The notes beneath the pieces are model-generated. The model did no database searches. It worked only from the letters and a program-made list of their open reading frames with translations, and was not told the DNA's origin. The translations under genes were made by a program, and so were the position numbers. A DNA stretch of 64,000 nucleotides from Nocardioides rotundus. GTDB lineage: Bacteria > Actinomycetota > Actinomycetes > Propionibacteriales > Nocardioidaceae. Shown one piece after another: positions 19,368-26,854 of the stretch (position 1 is its first letter; the number at the start of each line of letters is the position of its first letter). The stretch is taken from the NCBI RefSeq assembly GCF_019931675.1, contig NZ_CP082922.1, positions 3,115,001 to 3,179,000 on the forward strand. Direction: 5' to 3'.

Positions 19368-19793
19368 ATGAAGGCCGTGATCCAACGAGTTCTTTCCGCC
19401 TCGGTGTCTGTTGACGGGAAGGTTGTCGGGTCGGTGCAGGCGCCGGCGCTGCTGGTCTACCTCGGCGTCACGCACACCGACGGCCCCGACGAGATCGCCT
19501 GGACCGCCCGCAAGATCTGGGATCTGCGGCTGCTGCGCGAGGAGCGGTCGCTCTCCGAGCTGGGCGGCAGCGTGCTCGTGGTCAGCCAGTTCACGTTGTA
19601 CGGCGACGCCCGCAAGGGCCGCCGCCCCACCTGGTCCGCGGCCGCACCCGGCGAGGTGAGCGAGCCGGCGTACGACGCCGTCTGCGAGGAGCTCCGCCGG
19701 CTCGGCGCGCACGTCGAGACCGGCGTCTTCGGTGCCGACATGGCGGTCAGCAGCGTCAACGACGGCCCGATCACCCTCCTGCTCGAGCGCTGA
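19368..19793 (+). CDS. dtd: D-aminoacyl-tRNA deacylase
   Basis: Removes D-amino acids (and glycine) wrongly attached to tRNA. The 141 residues carry the family's two signatures, SQFTLYGDARKGRRP (about 68-82) and the Gly-cisPro-containing NDGPITLLLE at the end. AAGGAAG lies 10 nt upstream of the ATG; an open frame extends upstream without homology. It ends 6 bp from the convergent metX stop. Confidence 0.95.
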   Translation: MKAVIQRVLSASVSVDGKVVGSVQAPALLVYLGVTHTDGPDEIAWTARKIWDLRLLREERSLSELGGSVLVVSQFTLYGDARKGRRPTWSAAAPGEVSEPAYDAVCEELRRLGAHVETGVFGADMAVSSVNDGPITLLLER

Positions 19794-19799
19794 AGAGGC

Positions 19800-20927
19800 T
19801 CAGGCCAGGAAGGCCGCGATCCGCTCGTGGTAGCCGTCGGGGGCGAGGAGGAACGAGTCGTGACCGTACGGCGAGGCCAGCTCGGCGAAGTCCACCTCCA
19901 CGCCGTGCCGGGTCAGCTCGTCGACGATCCGCAGCGACTGCCGGGTGTCGAAGCGCCAGTCGGAGTCGAAGGAGGTCACCTGGAAGCGGGTGGAGGTGGC
20001 CGCCAACGCCGCGGCGGAGGCCGGCTCGGAGAACGGGTCGAAGTAGTCCAGCAGCCGGGTGAGGTAGAGGTAGGACAGCGCGTCGAAGCGGTCCAGGAAG
20101 GTCTCCCCCTGGTGCTGCAGATAGTGCTCGACCTCGAAGTCCGGGCCGAGCCGCCAGTCCAGCCCCGACGAGGTGCGCTCGTGGCCGAACTTGCGGTCCA
20201 GCGACTGCGGGGAGACGTAGGTGATGTGCGCCATCATCCGCGCGACCTTCTGCCCCCGCCACGGCACGACGCCGTGCTCGGCATAGCGCCCGTCGTGGAA
20301 GTCCGGGTCGTTGAGGATCGCCTCGCGCGCCACGGAGGAGAACGCGATGTTCTCGGTGCTGATGCGGGAGGAAGCCGCCACCAGCACGGCGCGCTCGATC
20401 CGGTCCGGCTCGTCGAGCACCCACTGCAGCACCTGCATGCCACCGAGCGAGCCGCCGACCCCGGCGTACACCTTGTCCAGGCCGAGGTGGTCCATCAGCC
20501 GCCGGTGCACCTCGACCATGTCGGACATGTGCAGCATCGGGAAGTCCAGGTAGTACGGCTCCCCCGTCGCCGGGTCGACCGACAGCGGCCCGGTCGTGCC
20601 CGAGCAGCCACCCAGCAGGTTCGGCGAGATCACGAAGAACCGGTCGGTGTCGACCGCCTTCCCCGGACCGATGAGGTTGTCCCACCAGCCCCGCTTGCCG
20701 GTGTCCGCGGCCAGGCCGGCCGCGTGCGCGTCCCCGGTCAGGGCGTGGCAGACGAACACCACGTTGTCCCGGGTGGGGTTGAGCTCGCCGTAGGTCTCGA
20801 AGGCGACCTCGACATGGTCCAGCCGCCCGCCGGCCCGCAGCAGCAGCGGGTCGTCGGCGGTCGCCACCACGGCCCGCTGCTGACGCAGGTCGACGAGGGG
20901 TCCGGACATCAGCGCCTGGTCACTCAT
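19800..20927 (-). CDS. metX: Homoserine O-acetyltransferase
   Basis: Acetylates homoserine with acetyl-CoA, first committed step of methionine synthesis. 375 residues, alpha/beta hydrolase fold; nucleophile Ser160 in GGSLGGMQ, with the Asp in VTSFDSDWRF and the His in YGHDSFLLAP completing the triad. The start ATG overlaps the metY stop (ATGA), so the two consecutive methionine enzymes are co-translated. A much longer open frame to 21731 is a shadow of metY. Confidence 0.96.
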   Translation of the reverse strand: MSDQALMSGPLVDLRQQRAVVATADDPLLLRAGGRLDHVEVAFETYGELNPTRDNVVFVCHALTGDAHAAGLAADTGKRGWWDNLIGPGKAVDTDRFFVISPNLLGGCSGTTGPLSVDPATGEPYYLDFPMLHMSDMVEVHRRLMDHLGLDKVYAGVGGSLGGMQVLQWVLDEPDRIERAVLVAASSRISTENIAFSSVAREAILNDPDFHDGRYAEHGVVPWRGQKVARMMAHITYVSPQSLDRKFGHERTSSGLDWRLGPDFEVEHYLQHQGETFLDRFDALSYLYLTRLLDYFDPFSEPASAAALAATSTRFQVTSFDSDWRFDTRQSLRIVDELTRHGVEVDFAELASPYGHDSFLLAPDGYHERIAAFLA

Positions 20928-22231
20928 GTCGCCGCCGCTTCGGGCGACCCGGAGGCGGCCAGCGCCTGCTCCAGGTCGGCGATGATGTCGTCGACGTGCT
21001 CGATCCCGATCGAGAGCCGCACCATGTCCTCCGGGACGCCCGCGGCCTCCAGCTCCTCGGGGGTCAGCTGACTGTGCGTGGTCGAGGCGTTGTGGATCGC
21101 CAGCGACTTCGCGTCGCCGATGTTGGCCAGGTGGCTGAAGAGCCCGAGCGCCTCGATGAAGCGCTGGCCGCCCTCCCGGCCGGTGCGCACGCCGAAGCTG
21201 ACCAGGCCGCCGTACCCGTGCCCGGTGCCGATCCTGTCGAACACCTCGCGATAGGGGCTGTCGGGCAGCCCCGGGTAGCTCACCCACGACACCTCGTCGC
21301 GCCCGGCCAGCCACTCCGCGACCTTCTGCGCGTTCTCCGAGTGCCGCTCCATCCGCAGGTGCAGCGTCTCCAGCCCCTGCAGGAACAGCCAGGAGTTCAT
21401 CGGCGTGGTCGCGCCGCCGGTGTTGCGCAGCAGCACGGTGCGCGCGCGGATGATGTACGCCGCCTCCGCGGCCGCCTCGGTCCACACCACGCCGTGGTAG
21501 GCGGGGTCGGGCTGGGTCAGCCCGGGGAAGCGCTCGGAGTGCGCGGCCCAGTCGAAGCGCCCGGAGTCCACGATCACGCCGCCGATGGAGGTGCCGTGCC
21601 CGCCGATGTACTTCGTCGCCGCGTGCACCACGATGTCGGCACCGTGGTCGAACGGCGTGACCAGGTACGGCGTGGGCGCGGTGTTGTCGACCACGAACGG
21701 CAGCCCCTGGGCGTGCGCCGCGTCGGCCCACGCAGCCAGGTCGACGACGTTGATCCGCGGGTTGCCGATGGTCTCGCCGAAGACCAGCTTGGTCCGCTCG
21801 TCGACGTGCTGGGCGAGCTCCTCGGGCTTCTCCGGGTCGACGAAGCGCACCTCGATGCCGAACTGCGGCAGCGTGTGCGCGAACAGCGCGTAGGTCCCGC
21901 CGTACAGCGTCGACAGCGCGACGATGTTGTCGCCGGCGTAGGTGAGGTTGAGGACCGCGTAGGTCGTGGCGGTCGAGCCGGAGGAGACCGCGAGCGCCCC
22001 GACGCCGCCCTCGAGCTGGGTCATCCGCTGCTCGAAGACGTCCTGGGTCGGATTCATGATCCGGGTGTAGATGTTCCCCGGCTCGGCGAGCGCGAACAGG
22101 CTCGCGGCGTGCTCGGTGTCGTTGAAGACGTAGGACGTCGTCTGGTAGATCGGCACGGCCCGCGAGTTGGTCGTCGGGTCGGCCTCCTCCTGACCGGCGT
22201 GCACCGCCAGGGTCTCGGGCCTCGGGCTCAT
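20924..22231 (-). CDS. metY: O-acetylhomoserine sulfhydrylase
   Basis: PLP enzyme that joins sulfide to O-acetylhomoserine to give homocysteine. 435 residues, with the PLP lysine at K207 (VHAATKYIGGHGTSIGG), PLP phosphate-binding AVSSGSTAT, and VDNTAPTPY. It stands only 4 bp after the DUF1416 gene and overlaps metX, in an operon that runs leader peptide, sulfurtransferase, DUF1416, metY, metX. This arrangement links sulfide/persulfide handling directly to homocysteine formation. Confidence 0.96.
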   Translation of the reverse strand: MSPRPETLAVHAGQEEADPTTNSRAVPIYQTTSYVFNDTEHAASLFALAEPGNIYTRIMNPTQDVFEQRMTQLEGGVGALAVSSGSTATTYAVLNLTYAGDNIVALSTLYGGTYALFAHTLPQFGIEVRFVDPEKPEELAQHVDERTKLVFGETIGNPRINVVDLAAWADAAHAQGLPFVVDNTAPTPYLVTPFDHGADIVVHAATKYIGGHGTSIGGVIVDSGRFDWAAHSERFPGLTQPDPAYHGVVWTEAAAEAAYIIRARTVLLRNTGGATTPMNSWLFLQGLETLHLRMERHSENAQKVAEWLAGRDEVSWVSYPGLPDSPYREVFDRIGTGHGYGGLVSFGVRTGREGGQRFIEALGLFSHLANIGDAKSLAIHNASTTHSQLTPEELEAAGVPEDMVRLSIGIEHVDDIIADLEQALAASGSPEAAAT

Positions 22232-22235
22232 CGGC

Positions 22236-22532
22236 TCAGACCTCGATCCTCACCTCGGCCACCGAACCGACGGCGGCGACGACCTTGCGGTCCACGGGCT
22301 CCGCCTTCGGTGCCAGCGTGCGCAGCGTCCACTGCCCGTCGCCGGCGAAGAAGCGGAAGTGACCGGTCGCCGAGGTCGGCACCTCGGCGGTGAACTCCCC
22401 GGTCGCGTCCAGGAGCCGGACGTAGGCGCTGCCCAGCGGCTCGCCGTCGCGCAGCACCTGGCCCTGCACGACCGCCTCCTTGTCCACGTCGATCCCGTCC
22501 AGGGCGAGACCGCCCTCGGTCGCGCCGCACAT
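22236..22532 (-). CDS. sseC: DUF1416 (SseC-like) protein
   Basis: A 98-residue protein of the DUF1416 family, called SseC in mycobacteria and almost always encoded right after a CysA-type sulfurtransferase. It begins MCGATEGGLALDGIDVDKEA and has an all-beta pattern resembling a carboxypeptidase-regulatory/transthyretin-like fold (VVQGQVLRDGEPLGSAYVRL, GHFRFFAGDGQWTLR). No catalytic residues are evident; the N-terminal Cys2 is the only obvious reactive one. Its ATG shares one base with the sulfurtransferase stop (TGATG). Function unknown; a sulfur-transfer partner is inferred from strict linkage. Confidence 0.85.
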   Translation of the reverse strand: MCGATEGGLALDGIDVDKEAVVQGQVLRDGEPLGSAYVRLLDATGEFTAEVPTSATGHFRFFAGDGQWTLRTLAPKAEPVDRKVVAAVGSVAEVRIEV

Positions 22533-23380
22533 CAGGCGTCCCCCCGCTCGTCGCCGAGGGCCACGGGCACGCCGACCAGGGAGCCGTACTCGGTCCACGA
22601 GCCGTCGTAGTTCTTCACGTTCTCCTGCCCGAGCAGCTCCTTGAGCACGAACCAGGTGTGGCTGGAGCGCTCGCCGATCCGGCAGTAGGCGATCGTGTCC
22701 TTGTCGAAGTCCAGCCCGGCGTCGCCGTAGATCGCGCGCAGCTCGTCGTCGGACTTGAAGGTGCCGTCGTCGTTGGCCGCCTTGCTCCACGGCACCGACG
22801 CGGCGGTCGGGATGTGGCCGGCGCGCTGCGCCTGCTCCTGCGGCAGGTGGGCCGGGGCGAGCAGCCGGCCGGCGTACTCGTCCGGGCTGCGCACGTCGAC
22901 CAGGTTCTGCGACCCGATCGCCGCGACCACCTCGTCACGGAAGGCCCGGATGGAGTGGTCCTGCTCGGCGGCGGAGTACGTCGTCGCCGCGCGCTGCGGC
23001 ACCTCGTCGGTCAGCTCGCGGCTGTCCAGCTCCCACTTCTTCCGGCCGCCGTCGAGCAGCCGGACGTCCTGGTGGCCGTAGAGCTTGAAGTACCAGTAGG
23101 CGTAGGCGGCGAACCAGTTGTTGTTGCCGCCATAGAGGACCACGGTGTCGTCGTTGCCGACGCCGCGCTCGGAGAGCAGCGCCTCGAACTGCTCCCTGCC
23201 GACGAAGTCGCGGCGGACCTGGTCCTGCAGGTCGGTGGTCCAGTCGAGCTTGATCGCGCCACGGATGTGGCCCTTGTCATAGGCGGTGGTGTCCTCGTCC
23301 ACCTCGACCAGGACGACCCGGTCGTTGTCGAGGTTGTCCTCCACCCACTGGGCGGAGACGAGTGCGGTGTCGCGGCTCAT
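22532..23380 (-). CDS. cysA: Thiosulfate sulfurtransferase (two-domain rhodanese)
   Basis: Transfers sulfane sulfur from thiosulfate or mercaptopyruvate through a cysteine persulfide. Two rhodanese domains: an inactive N-terminal one (residues ~8-125) and an active C-terminal one with Cys233 in YCRIGERSSHTW. 282 residues, normal length. The name cysA follows mycobacterial use and is unrelated to the sulfate ABC protein. AAAGG precedes the ATG. It is the first full gene behind the 30-codon leader peptide and its hairpins, so its expression is probably set by attenuation. Confidence 0.92.
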   Translation of the reverse strand: MSRDTALVSAQWVEDNLDNDRVVLVEVDEDTTAYDKGHIRGAIKLDWTTDLQDQVRRDFVGREQFEALLSERGVGNDDTVVLYGGNNNWFAAYAYWYFKLYGHQDVRLLDGGRKKWELDSRELTDEVPQRAATTYSAAEQDHSIRAFRDEVVAAIGSQNLVDVRSPDEYAGRLLAPAHLPQEQAQRAGHIPTAASVPWSKAANDDGTFKSDDELRAIYGDAGLDFDKDTIAYCRIGERSSHTWFVLKELLGQENVKNYDGSWTEYGSLVGVPVALGDERGDA

Positions 23381-23398
23381 GGTGTGCCTTTCGATGCT

Positions 23399-23446
23399 GG
23401 GCGCGTGGGCGCCCGCGGAGGGGGAAACGGCGCCTGCGCGCAGGCG
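23399..23446 (-). promoter_or_regulatory. Candidate attenuator hairpins
   Basis: Two compact hairpins lie between the leader-peptide stop and the sulfurtransferase start: a perfect 16-bp palindrome CGCCTGCGCGCAGGCG (23431-23446) and GGGCGC-4-GCGCCC (23399-23414), the latter directly upstream of the AAAGG ribosome-binding site. Either could stop transcription or mask the site, depending on where the ribosome halts in the leader. Confidence 0.45.
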
Positions 23447-23493
23447 GGCGGGCCGATCGAGCGGCCGGGTACGACGAGGCGACGCGTCGCGCG

Positions 23494-23586
23494 TCAGCGC
23501 ATTCGCCGAGCAGCGGCCCGACACAGCGCCGAGCGCATGCGGCACAGGTCGACCGTCCGGCGCTTGGTGAGGTCGGTGCTGGTCAC
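23494..23586 (-). CDS. Cysteine-type leader peptide
   Basis: A 30-codon reading frame starting GTG at 23586 and ending TGA at 23494. It begins MTSTDLTKRRTVDLCRM and continues RSALCRAA; the two cysteine codons (TGC, TGT) lie in DLCR and ALCR, the pattern of the short leader peptides found before actinobacterial cysteine/methionine genes. TAGATT (23599-23594) ends 7 nt before the GTG, so the transcript should start at the peptide. It is followed by hairpins and then the sulfurtransferase-DUF1416-metY-metX operon. Translation speed at the Cys codons would report Cys-tRNA charging. Function inferred from position and sequence type. Confidence 0.72.
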   Translation of the reverse strand: MTSTDLTKRRTVDLCRMRSALCRAAARRMR

Positions 23587-23682
23587 GACGACGAATCTAG
23601 GGGCCGTCGGGCGCCGCGTCTCGCGACGTCCCAGGATCCGGACTCTCGTCCCACATCTCGGACGTGGTGGAGGTCCGGAGGC

Positions 23683-23979
23683 CTACCCGCCGGCGAACGG
23701 CGGCAGGAACTCCAGCGTCCCGCCCGGCGCGACCTCGGTCGCGCGGTCCTTGGTGGGCCGGTCCCCCACCAGCACCGAGCAGACCCCGAGCACCTTCGCC
23801 AGCCGCTCCGCGTCGGCCCCGCTGCGCCGGGCCACCAGCTCCTCGACCACTGCGTCGACGGACGCGGCGCCCTCCAGGGTCACCGACTCCTCGCCGGTGC
23901 CGGCCGCCTCCCGGGCCGAGGCCCAGTAGCGCACCTGCACCGTCCCGCCCTGCGTCGTCTCGCCGGTCGTAGCGCTCAT
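23683..23979 (-). CDS. MoaD/ThiS-family sulfur-carrier protein
   Basis: A 98-residue ubiquitin-like protein: VQVRYWASAREAAGTGEESV, a central helix SVDAVVEELVARR, and the C-terminal FLPPFAGG ending in the Gly-Gly that becomes a thiocarboxylate when activated. MoaD-like proteins supply sulfur to molybdopterin synthase; the relative CysO supplies cysteine synthase. No moaE, moeB or cysM lies nearby, so the pathway is open. It is divergent from glnR and near a sulfur operon, in the position of the thiX/Rv0817c region of mycobacteria. Confidence 0.8.
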   Translation of the reverse strand: MSATTGETTQGGTVQVRYWASAREAAGTGEESVTLEGAASVDAVVEELVARRSGADAERLAKVLGVCSVLVGDRPTKDRATEVAPGGTLEFLPPFAGG

Positions 23980-24047
23980 GACGGCTATTGTTGTCCATCC
24001 GGCCAACGTCGTCCGGGTCGTGGTCGGCGTGCGCATGAGGAGTGGTG

Positions 24048-24770
24048 ATGGCCAGCGTTCTCCTGCTGACGAACGCGCTCCAGCCCAGCGCCGAGGTGCT
24101 GCCCGCGCTCGCGCTGCTCGGCCATCAGGTCCGGATCCTGCCCGCGGAGGGCAGCGCGCTGCTGGAGGCCGGGGACGCCGACCTGGTGCTCGTCGACGGG
24201 CGCCAGGAGCTGGCCCCCGCCCGCGACCTGTGCCGGCTGATCGCCGCGACCGGCACCCGGATGCCGGTGCTCCTGGTGCTGACCGAGGGCGGCCTGTCCG
24301 TGGTCACGCGCGAGTGGGGCGTCGACGACGTGCTCCTGCACACCTGCGGGCCCGCCGAGCTCGAGGCGCGCTTCCGGCTGGCCCTCGGCCGCCGCGACGC
24401 CGAGCAGGAGGAGGACCCCGAGGCGCACGTGATCCGCTCCGGTGAGGTGAGCGTCGACGACGCGACGTACACCGCCCGCGTCGGCCGGCGCACGCTCGAC
24501 CTGACCTACAAGGAGTTCGAGCTGCTGAAGTACCTCACCCAGCACCCGGGCCGGGTGTTCTCCCGCGACCAGCTGCTCTCGGAGGTGTGGGGCTATGACT
24601 ACTTCGGCGGCACGCGGACCGTCGACGTGCACGTACGGCGGCTCCGCGCCAAGCTCGGCGCCGAGCACGAGCACCTGATCGGTACCGTGCGCAACGTGGG
24701 CTATCGCTTCGTGGTGGTCCGCCCGGAGGAGTCCTCCGAGGAGGCGGCGCGGAAGGAGCAGGACGCGTGA
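24048..24770 (+). CDS. glnR: GlnR-type nitrogen-response transcriptional regulator
   Basis: OmpR-family DNA-binding protein of 240 residues. The receiver-like domain (1-115) is atypical: the acidic pair near the N-terminus is missing ([10 protein letters not shown]) although an Asp remains in LVLVDGRQE, as in actinobacterial GlnR, which acts without a kinase. The C-terminal winged helix is intact ([40 protein letters not shown]). GlnR controls glnA, amtB and other nitrogen genes. GAGGAG precedes the ATG. mshD overlaps the stop by 4 bp, the same order as Rv0818-Rv0819 in M. tuberculosis. Confidence 0.92.
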   Translation: MASVLLLTNALQPSAEVLPALALLGHQVRILPAEGSALLEAGDADLVLVDGRQELAPARDLCRLIAATGTRMPVLLVLTEGGLSVVTREWGVDDVLLHTCGPAELEARFRLALGRRDAEQEEDPEAHVIRSGEVSVDDATYTARVGRRTLDLTYKEFELLKYLTQHPGRVFSRDQLLSEVWGYDYFGGTRTVDVHVRRLRAKLGAEHEHLIGTVRNVGYRFVVVRPEESSEEAARKEQDA

Positions 24771-25633
24771 TCAGCGAGGTGTCGCCGGCCGACTTCCGCT
24801 GGGACGGGTCCGACCCGGCCGCCACCGTGGCCTCCGTGCGCGCCGCCGCCGGCGACGCCGACGGCCACGACCCGCTGGACGAGGCGGCCGAGCTGCACCT
24901 CAAGCACCACGGGCTCTCCGGTGCCCGGCTGGTCACCGCGGGCGAGGACGGCTTCGCCCTGCTGCTCGGCGGCGAGCTGAGCCTGGCCGTCCGTCCCGAC
25001 CGCCGACGCCGGGGTCTGGGCGGGCAGCTGGCCGACGCGGTCGCCGACGAGACCCGCACCGCCTGGTCCCACGGCGATCACCCCGGGGCCCGACGGCTGG
25101 CCGCCCGGATCGGCCTGGAGCCGGTGCGGGAGCTCTGGGTGATGCGCCGCCCGACCTCGACCCCGCTGCCCGACCTCGCGCCCCCGGAGGGCGTGACCGT
25201 GCGCGGATACCGCGACGGCGACGCGGCCGAGGTGCTGCGGGTCAACGCCGCCGCCTTCGCCTCCCACCCCGAGCAGGGCGGGATGGATGCCGCGAACCTG
25301 GCCGAGCGGATGGCCGAGCCGTGGTTCGACCCCGCCGGGCTGCTGCTCGCCGTCGACGACGCCGAGCCCGACCGGCTGCTCGGCTTCCACTGGACCAAGC
25401 GGCACGACGCCGAGCACGGGGAGGTCTACGTCGTCGGCATCGACCCCGCCGCCCAGGGCCGCGGCCTCGGCCGGCTGCTGACCGTTGCCGGCCTGGAGCA
25501 CCTCGACGACGGCTCGACCCGGGAGGTGCTGCTCTACGTCGAGGCGGACAACCACCCCGCCCGCGCGCTCTATGAGGGCCTCGGCTTCACGCACGCGGCC
25601 AGCGACACGCACGTGATGTTCGCCCGTCCCTGA
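24767..25633 (+). CDS. mshD: Mycothiol synthase
   Basis: Final step of mycothiol synthesis: acetylates Cys-GlcN-inositol with acetyl-CoA. 288 residues, two tandem GNAT domains. The N-terminal one keeps [17 protein letters not shown]; the active C-terminal one has [17 protein letters not shown] and ends in [19 protein letters not shown]. The GTG start overlaps the glnR stop (GTGA), linking the thiol and nitrogen genes translationally. It is a marker for Actinobacteria. Repeats follow at 25654. Confidence 0.93.
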   Translation: MISEVSPADFRWDGSDPAATVASVRAAAGDADGHDPLDEAAELHLKHHGLSGARLVTAGEDGFALLLGGELSLAVRPDRRRRGLGGQLADAVADETRTAWSHGDHPGARRLAARIGLEPVRELWVMRRPTSTPLPDLAPPEGVTVRGYRDGDAAEVLRVNAAAFASHPEQGGMDAANLAERMAEPWFDPAGLLLAVDDAEPDRLLGFHWTKRHDAEHGEVYVVGIDPAAQGRGLGRLLTVAGLEHLDDGSTREVLLYVEADNHPARALYEGLGFTHAASDTHVMFARP

Positions 25634-25653
25634 CGCCCTTCCCCCGGCGCCGC

Positions 25654-25724
25654 GGTGGTCTCGACAAGCTCGACCACCGAAGGGCCCACGCTCGACCACC
25701 GAAGGGCCCACGCTCGACCACCGG
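25654..25724. repeat. Short palindrome plus 22-bp tandem repeats
   Basis: GGTGGTC and GACCACC flank TCGACAAGCTC (25654-25678), a palindromic intergenic motif common in actinobacterial genomes. Overlapping it are two exact copies of a 22-bp unit beginning GCTCGACCACCGAAGGGC (25668-25689, 25690-25711) and a partial third (from 25712). The element separates the convergent mshD and esterase genes. Confidence 0.7.
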
Positions 25725-25733
25725 AAAGCGGGC

Positions 25734-26783
25734 TCAGGAGAGCGCGACCCGCAGCCGTGCCGCCATCTGGTCCACCAGCGCACGCGAGCGGCGACCCACG
25801 CCGACCAGGTTGAAGAAGCCGTGGATCTGGTCGGCGAACCGCTGGACCTCCACGGGCACGCCGGCCTCGGCCAGCCGGGCGGCGTACGCCTCGCCCTCGT
25901 CGCGGAGCGGGTCGAAGCCGGCGGTGACGACGTACGCCGGAGCCAGGTCGGCCGGGATCTCGGCCTCGAGCACCGAGGCTCGCGGGTCCAGGCGCTGCGA
26001 GCGGTCGGGGATGTAGGCGTCGGCCGCGCCGTCCATGAAGCCGGAGGTGAGGTAGAACCCCTCGCCGAAGTCGGCCCGGCTGGCCGACCGGCCCTCCATG
26101 TCGGTGGCGGGGTAGACGAGCAGCTGGAACCGCAGCGGCCAGCCCTGCCGCGCCGCCTCGATCGCCACCGCCGCGGCCAGCGCCCCGCCCGCGGAGTCGC
26201 CCCCGACCGCGAGCCGCTCGGGGTCCGCGCCCAGCTCGGCCGCGTGCCGCATCGTCCAGTCGAAGGCCGCGACGCAGTCGTCGTACGCCGCGGGGAAGGG
26301 CGCCTCCGGCGCCAGCCGGTAGTCCACCGACAGCACCCGGACCCCGGCGCCCTCGGCCAGCACCCGGCAGGGCGCGTCGTGGGAGTCCAGGTCGCCGTAG
26401 ATCCAGCCCCCGCCGTGGAAGAACACCAGCAGCGGCGCGGACTGCTGCCCGATCAGGGCTCGCGGGGTGTAGAGGCGCGCCGGGAGGTCGCCCTCCGCGC
26501 CGCCCACCGTCAGCTCGCGGACCTCGCCGATCGGCTGGCTGCCGCCGCCCATCACGGCCTGGCGGCGCAGGATCCGCCGGCCCTGCGGGATCGGCACCGA
26601 CTCCACCGGCGGGTCCGGCGCCAGGGCGAGCAGGCGCAGCATCAGCTGGGTCTCGGTGGCCAGCTGCTGGCCCTGCCGGACCACCGGCCGCCCGGCCAGC
26701 CGGCGCTGGAGCCGCTCGGGCAGCGCCATCGCCGTACGGAAGAACCTGGACTCGACCCGTTCCCTCAGCTCGTCAACGCGCAC
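25734..26783 (-). CDS. Alpha/beta hydrolase, GDXG (hormone-sensitive-lipase-type) esterase
   Basis: A 349-residue cytosolic esterase/lipase. Oxyanion-hole motif HGGGWIYGD, nucleophile elbow GDSAGGALA, and C-terminal Asp (AGFDPLRDEGEAY) and His (FADQIHGFFN) make a full catalytic triad of the HSL/GDXG family. The N-terminal ~90 residues form a cap-like helical region. It starts with GTG at 26783, divergent from ppk. The natural ester is unknown. Confidence 0.88.
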   Translation of the reverse strand: MRVDELRERVESRFFRTAMALPERLQRRLAGRPVVRQGQQLATETQLMLRLLALAPDPPVESVPIPQGRRILRRQAVMGGGSQPIGEVRELTVGGAEGDLPARLYTPRALIGQQSAPLLVFFHGGGWIYGDLDSHDAPCRVLAEGAGVRVLSVDYRLAPEAPFPAAYDDCVAAFDWTMRHAAELGADPERLAVGGDSAGGALAAAVAIEAARQGWPLRFQLLVYPATDMEGRSASRADFGEGFYLTSGFMDGAADAYIPDRSQRLDPRASVLEAEIPADLAPAYVVTAGFDPLRDEGEAYAARLAEAGVPVEVQRFADQIHGFFNLVGVGRRSRALVDQMAARLRVALS

Positions 26784-26854
26784 GACGGGGAGGCTACCGG
26801 CCGGTCAGGTGGCGAGGACACCTCGCGTTCACATGACGGTGGAAGAATCGGGCC

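Noticed and set aside
25668..25724. CRISPR array
   Set aside because: Two to three 22-bp units directly abutting, with no spacers and no cas genes.
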